DNA from: an uncultured Verrucomicrobiota bacterium | GTDB lineage: Bacteria > Verrucomicrobiota > Kiritimatiellia > CAIVKH01 | Length of the DNA stretch: 9,555 nucleotides | Reading direction: 5' to 3' | Assembly: GCA_937894535.1 (NCBI GenBank) | Contig: CALBHI010000109.1 | Span: 1-9,555 of the forward strand | Position numbers and translations under genes: made by a program | Part shown: piece by piece, positions 7,538 through 9,555 of the stretch | Position numbering within the stretch: the first letter of the stretch is position 1 | Layout of the letters: every line of letters starts with the position of its first letter | Notes under the pieces: model-generated | Told to the model about the DNA's origin: nothing | Seen by the model: the letters and a program-made list of their open reading frames with translations, nothing else | Databases searched by the model: none

Positions 7538-8218
7538 TCAGGCGGCGCGCTGCGGGTAGGCGATGTGGATGTCGGGCTGTTCGACGCGGGCGAAGGTAAA
7601 GGTAAGTTGCTGCGCGCCAAACGCCTTGCCGATCGAGGACAATACGGCCCGTGCCGAGGCCTGCACTTCCGCCTGGAGGGAGTCGATCAGTTTGCGCGCC
7701 TCTTTTTCGGCGTGGCCCTTGGCCGATCGGACCAGGTTGTTCTTGTCCTGTTCGGAAAACCCGGCGCCGAGAAATCCGTTCAACAGGTCCGGCACCAGCC
7801 AGGGCATGAACTTCGCGCCTTGCTCATCGTAGAAACGGATGTCGCGGATGTGGACTTCGTACTGGCAGGGAGGCAGGGTCAGCTCGTAAACCCCCGCCCC
7901 GCGGTCCGCGATGGTGAAGTCCGAACGCCGCAGGTCGTACCGGAAATCGATCTCGAACTCGAAGATCATCGCCATTTTCTTCTGCGACAACACCCAGCTC
8001 AGGTATTTCTTGCCGAACGAACCCCACGAGTGGTCGGTTTCCGTCACGATCTCCTTGGTCACCGCCTTGAAGACGGAAAGCTGGCCGATGGCCTTGAGTT
8101 GCTCGATGGACGAGAACAGGGTGCGTTCGGATGACGGTTTCCTGCGCCGGCTTAGCGCCACCCAAGCTCCGCCCGCCGCCCCCAGCAGCAGGGCCACCAC
8201 CAGAATCAGCAAGTCCAT
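7538..8218 (-). CDS. DUF4230-family membrane-anchored protein
   Basis: This 226-residue protein has one N-terminal hydrophobic anchor (about 2-21) followed by basic residues (SRRRK). There is no lipobox or clear signal-peptidase site, so the anchor probably stays in the membrane. The body fits DUF4230: an N-terminal part (about 38-80), then a beta-rich core with FEFEIDFRYDLRRSDFTI (86-103), then YELTLPPCQYEVHIRDIRFYDE (111-132; equivalent to the family's ITLPxPEI-type strand), and a charged amphipathic helix (about 155-195). Members are widespread and their function is unknown, so none is assigned. The ATG at 8218 has only a distant GGAG upstream. It sits 104 nt after the ROK kinase and 110 nt before the sensor gene, on the same strand, but these gaps are too wide to prove an operon. 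Confidence 0.75.
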   Translation of the reverse strand: MDLLILVVALLLGAAGGAWVALSRRRKPSSERTLFSSIEQLKAIGQLSVFKAVTKEIVTETDHSWGSFGKKYLSWVLSQKKMAMIFEFEIDFRYDLRRSDFTIADRGAGVYELTLPPCQYEVHIRDIRFYDEQGAKFMPWLVPDLLNGFLGAGFSEQDKNNLVRSAKGHAEKEARKLIDSLQAEVQASARAVLSSIGKAFGAQQLTFTFARVEQPDIHIAYPQRAA

Positions 8219-8322
8219 GATTGGATGCTACCGCATCTCCGCCCGCGCGACAAGCGCCCCGGCGTGGCGGCGGGTCATCGGCCCGGAGATCTGGTGCGTG
8301 AGGTGTCGGGCCGGAGGTGCGA
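8219..8322. other. intergenic gap between ROK kinase and DUF4230 gene
   Basis: The 104 bases hold two inverted repeats. One is the larger hairpin at 8279-8313, just after the ROK kinase stop. The other is GATGC-TACC-GCATC (8224-8237), which starts only six bases before the DUF4230 ATG and could affect its translation. No clear promoter was seen. Confidence 0.4.
8279..8313 (-). terminator. hairpin after the ROK kinase gene, without a T-tract
   Basis: CGGCCCG (8279-8285) pairs perfectly with CGGGCCG (8307-8313) around a 21-nt loop. On the - strand it begins about 10 nt past the TGA of the ROK kinase gene. The bases that follow (ATGACCCGCC) contain no U-run, so it is not a classical intrinsic terminator. 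It may stabilise the 3' end, or it may be chance. Confidence 0.3.
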
Positions 8323-9306
8323 TCATGCTTCCAGGGCGAGGGCGAGCGCGCCGAGTTCGCCGATCTGGGGACCGAGGGCGCTCGGCCGGATGGCGAGGTG
8401 TTCGAGGGCCTCCGGCCAGGCATAGCGGGCGAGGCGTTCGCGCAGCGGTTTCAGCAACAGGTCGCCGGTGTGGATCGCCGCCGTGCCGAGCACGATGGCC
8501 GACGGGTTGTAGCACATGCAGAGGATGCCGATTCCCTGGGCGAGTCGCTCAAGAAAAACATCCCAGTAGCGCCGGGCGAGGGCGTCTTGCCGTGCCGCGG
8601 CGCGGGCGATGGCGGAGAGGGTCAGGCCCTGTGGGTCGCCGTTTGATTCGTCGAGGACCGAGGATACGGCACCGGCGGCGAGGTCAGCCTGCACCTGCAG
8701 GATCACGTTGCGGCCGCCGCAGTACATCTCCAGGCAACCGCGTTGGCCGCACGGGCAGGGCGGGCCGTGCGGATCCAGCACCATGTGGCCGACTTCACCG
8801 CCGAGGTCATTGGCGCCCTGCACCAGGCGGCCGCCGGAGATGATCCCGCCGCCGATGCCCGTGCTCATCGTCAGGTAGATCAGGTCCGGGGTGCCGCGGA
8901 ATTCGCCGAACCGGAATTCGGCGAGGCCGGCGGCGTTCGCGTCGTTGTTGATGTGGACGGGTTTGCCGGTCAGGGACTCGACCCAGGCGCGCACCGGAAC
9001 CTTCCGCCAGGCCGGCATGTTCGGCGGGGTCAGCACCAGGCCGGAGGCGACGTTCATCGGGCCGGGCACGGCGAGGCCGACCGAGGTGATGTCGCGCAGC
9101 GGGACGTTTGCGGTGGCCAGCACGGAATCCACGAGGCCGGCGAGGCGTTCGCGCCACTGTTCCGGAGGGGCCGACGCCTCGGTGGCCATGCGTTCGCTGT
9201 GGAGCAACCGGCCGGTGGCATCGCCGACACACACCGCGGTTTTGGTGCCGCCAAGATCGATGGCGAGGAAAAGGCTGGAGTCGGGAGGTGGTGTTGATGG
9301 TTGCAT
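8323..9306 (-). CDS. ROK-family sugar kinase (glucokinase-like)
   Basis: The protein has 327 residues, the usual ROK length. It shows the N-terminal phosphate-binding loop LAIDLGGTKTAV (14-25), AVPGPM (79-84), and the catalytic Asp in INNDANAAGLAE (D122). The Gly-rich LTMSTGIGGGIISGG loop is at 145-159. EVGHM (171-175) followed by CPCGQRGC (184-191) gives the typical ROK zinc site: H174, C184, C186 and C191. Such enzymes phosphorylate glucose, N-acetylglucosamine, N-acetylmannosamine or fructose in the cytoplasm using ATP; glucose is likeliest but not proven. There is no N-terminal helix-turn-helix, so it is a kinase and not a ROK repressor. I chose ATG 9306 over the in-frame ATG 9441 because AGGA (9317-9314) lies seven bases upstream of it and the protein then starts just before the conserved loop; the extra 45 residues are low-complexity and unlike the family. 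Confidence 0.92.
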   Translation of the reverse strand: MQPSTPPPDSSLFLAIDLGGTKTAVCVGDATGRLLHSERMATEASAPPEQWRERLAGLVDSVLATANVPLRDITSVGLAVPGPMNVASGLVLTPPNMPAWRKVPVRAWVESLTGKPVHINNDANAAGLAEFRFGEFRGTPDLIYLTMSTGIGGGIISGGRLVQGANDLGGEVGHMVLDPHGPPCPCGQRGCLEMYCGGRNVILQVQADLAAGAVSSVLDESNGDPQGLTLSAIARAAARQDALARRYWDVFLERLAQGIGILCMCYNPSAIVLGTAAIHTGDLLLKPLRERLARYAWPEALEHLAIRPSALGPQIGELGALALALEA

Positions 9307-9313
9307 GGGTCGT

Positions 9314-9317
9314 TCCT
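9314..9317 (-). promoter_or_regulatory. ribosome-binding site deciding the ROK kinase start
   Basis: AGGA on the - strand, seven bases before ATG 9306. The upstream in-frame ATG at 9441 would place its first 45 codons over non-conserved intergenic DNA. Confidence 0.6.
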
Positions 9318-9323
9318 GAATGA

Positions 9324-9341
9324 CGGCATCGTACCATGCCG
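9324..9341. promoter_or_regulatory. 18-bp inverted repeat upstream of the ROK kinase (possible operator)
   Basis: CGGCAT-CGTACC-ATGCCG consists of two perfect 6-bp arms with a 6-bp spacer, ending 17 bases before the ROK kinase ATG. The size and symmetry suit a dimeric helix-turn-helix regulator of sugar genes, or a small 5'-UTR hairpin. A CCGGGT direct repeat (9339-9344 and 9349-9354) adjoins it. No convincing sigma-70 promoter is visible, and the regulator is unknown. Confidence 0.3.
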
Positions 9342-9450
9342 GGTCGTCCCGGGTGGACAAGGAAGTGGGCGGTTTAAGCGTCCATCGGATGCACTTGCGT
9401 GTGGTCGCGCCGCGGTGATGGTGCAGGGGCGCATGGCGCAAGCTGGCCTG

Positions 9451-9466
9451 CCAAGCCGTAGCTTGG
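9451..9466 (-). repeat. stable hairpin with UACG tetraloop downstream of the tRNA
   Basis: In the tRNA's own direction the sequence reads CCAAGC-TACG-GCTTGG: six perfect pairs closing a C(UACG)G loop, one of the extra-stable UNCG tetraloops. It starts 21 nt after the encoded CCA. Two direct copies of AGCGAAG (+ strand 9467-9473 and 9479-9485) fill the space between. It may be the tRNA 3' trailer end, a weak terminator (no U-run follows), or part of a dispersed repeat. Confidence 0.5.
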
Positions 9467-9487
9467 AGCGAAGCGGAAAGCGAAGGC

Positions 9488-9555
<68 letters not shown>

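Noticed and set aside
7911..8843. 310-residue + strand open frame spanning two - strand genes
   Set aside because: Arg/Gly/Ser-rich composition typical of an antisense frame, covering DUF4230 and ROK kinase codons.
9307..9441. 45-residue N-terminal extension of the ROK kinase from ATG 9441
   Set aside because: The sequence is low-complexity and outside the family's normal length, while ATG 9306 has a well-placed AGGA and begins just before the conserved phosphate-binding loop.

Overview
The window is uniformly GC-rich, with gene-dense bacterial DNA and no sign of phage, IS elements, CRISPR arrays or a recently acquired island. Three things make a PVC-group bacterium (Verrucomicrobiota or Kiritimatiellota type) my best guess: a secreted-type carbohydrate enzyme ending in thrombospondin-type-3 (TSP3-like) Asp-rich repeats, very large multi-PAS/CHASE sensor proteins, and a DUF4230 membrane protein. 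This is inference from gene style, not a taxonomic assignment.

Layout: a long open frame (1-2526, + strand) enters from the left edge. It encodes most of a glycoside hydrolase family 57-like enzyme with a TSP3-like calcium-binding segment and a C-terminal accessory domain; the N-terminus lies outside the window. It converges on four protein genes and one tRNA, all on the - strand. Read in their own direction from the right edge these are: a tRNA with a CAU anticodon (9488 to beyond 9555), a ROK-family sugar kinase (9306-8323), a DUF4230 single-pass membrane protein (8218-7538), a four-TM sensor with PDC/Cache-like and CHASE input domains and two PAS domains but no kinase (7427-4911), and a soluble triple-PAS hybrid histidine kinase with a C-terminal receiver (4924-2561). 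No gene-free stretch exceeds 300 bases; the longest is 9307-9487.

How the genes may work together: the last two genes overlap by 14 nt and look like one signalling unit, with periplasmic sensing feeding a PAS/HisKA/HATPase/REC phosphorelay. A seven-C run sits five bases before the kinase start codon. Removing one C would fuse the two frames into a single 1,621-residue membrane hybrid kinase. The split is therefore either a base-count error, a switchable (phase-variable or frameshift) junction, or a recent gene fission, and this is the most interesting point in the window. The GH57-like enzyme and the ROK kinase both suggest polysaccharide or sugar use, but they are on opposite strands and not in one operon. 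I found no clear evidence of a wholly new system.
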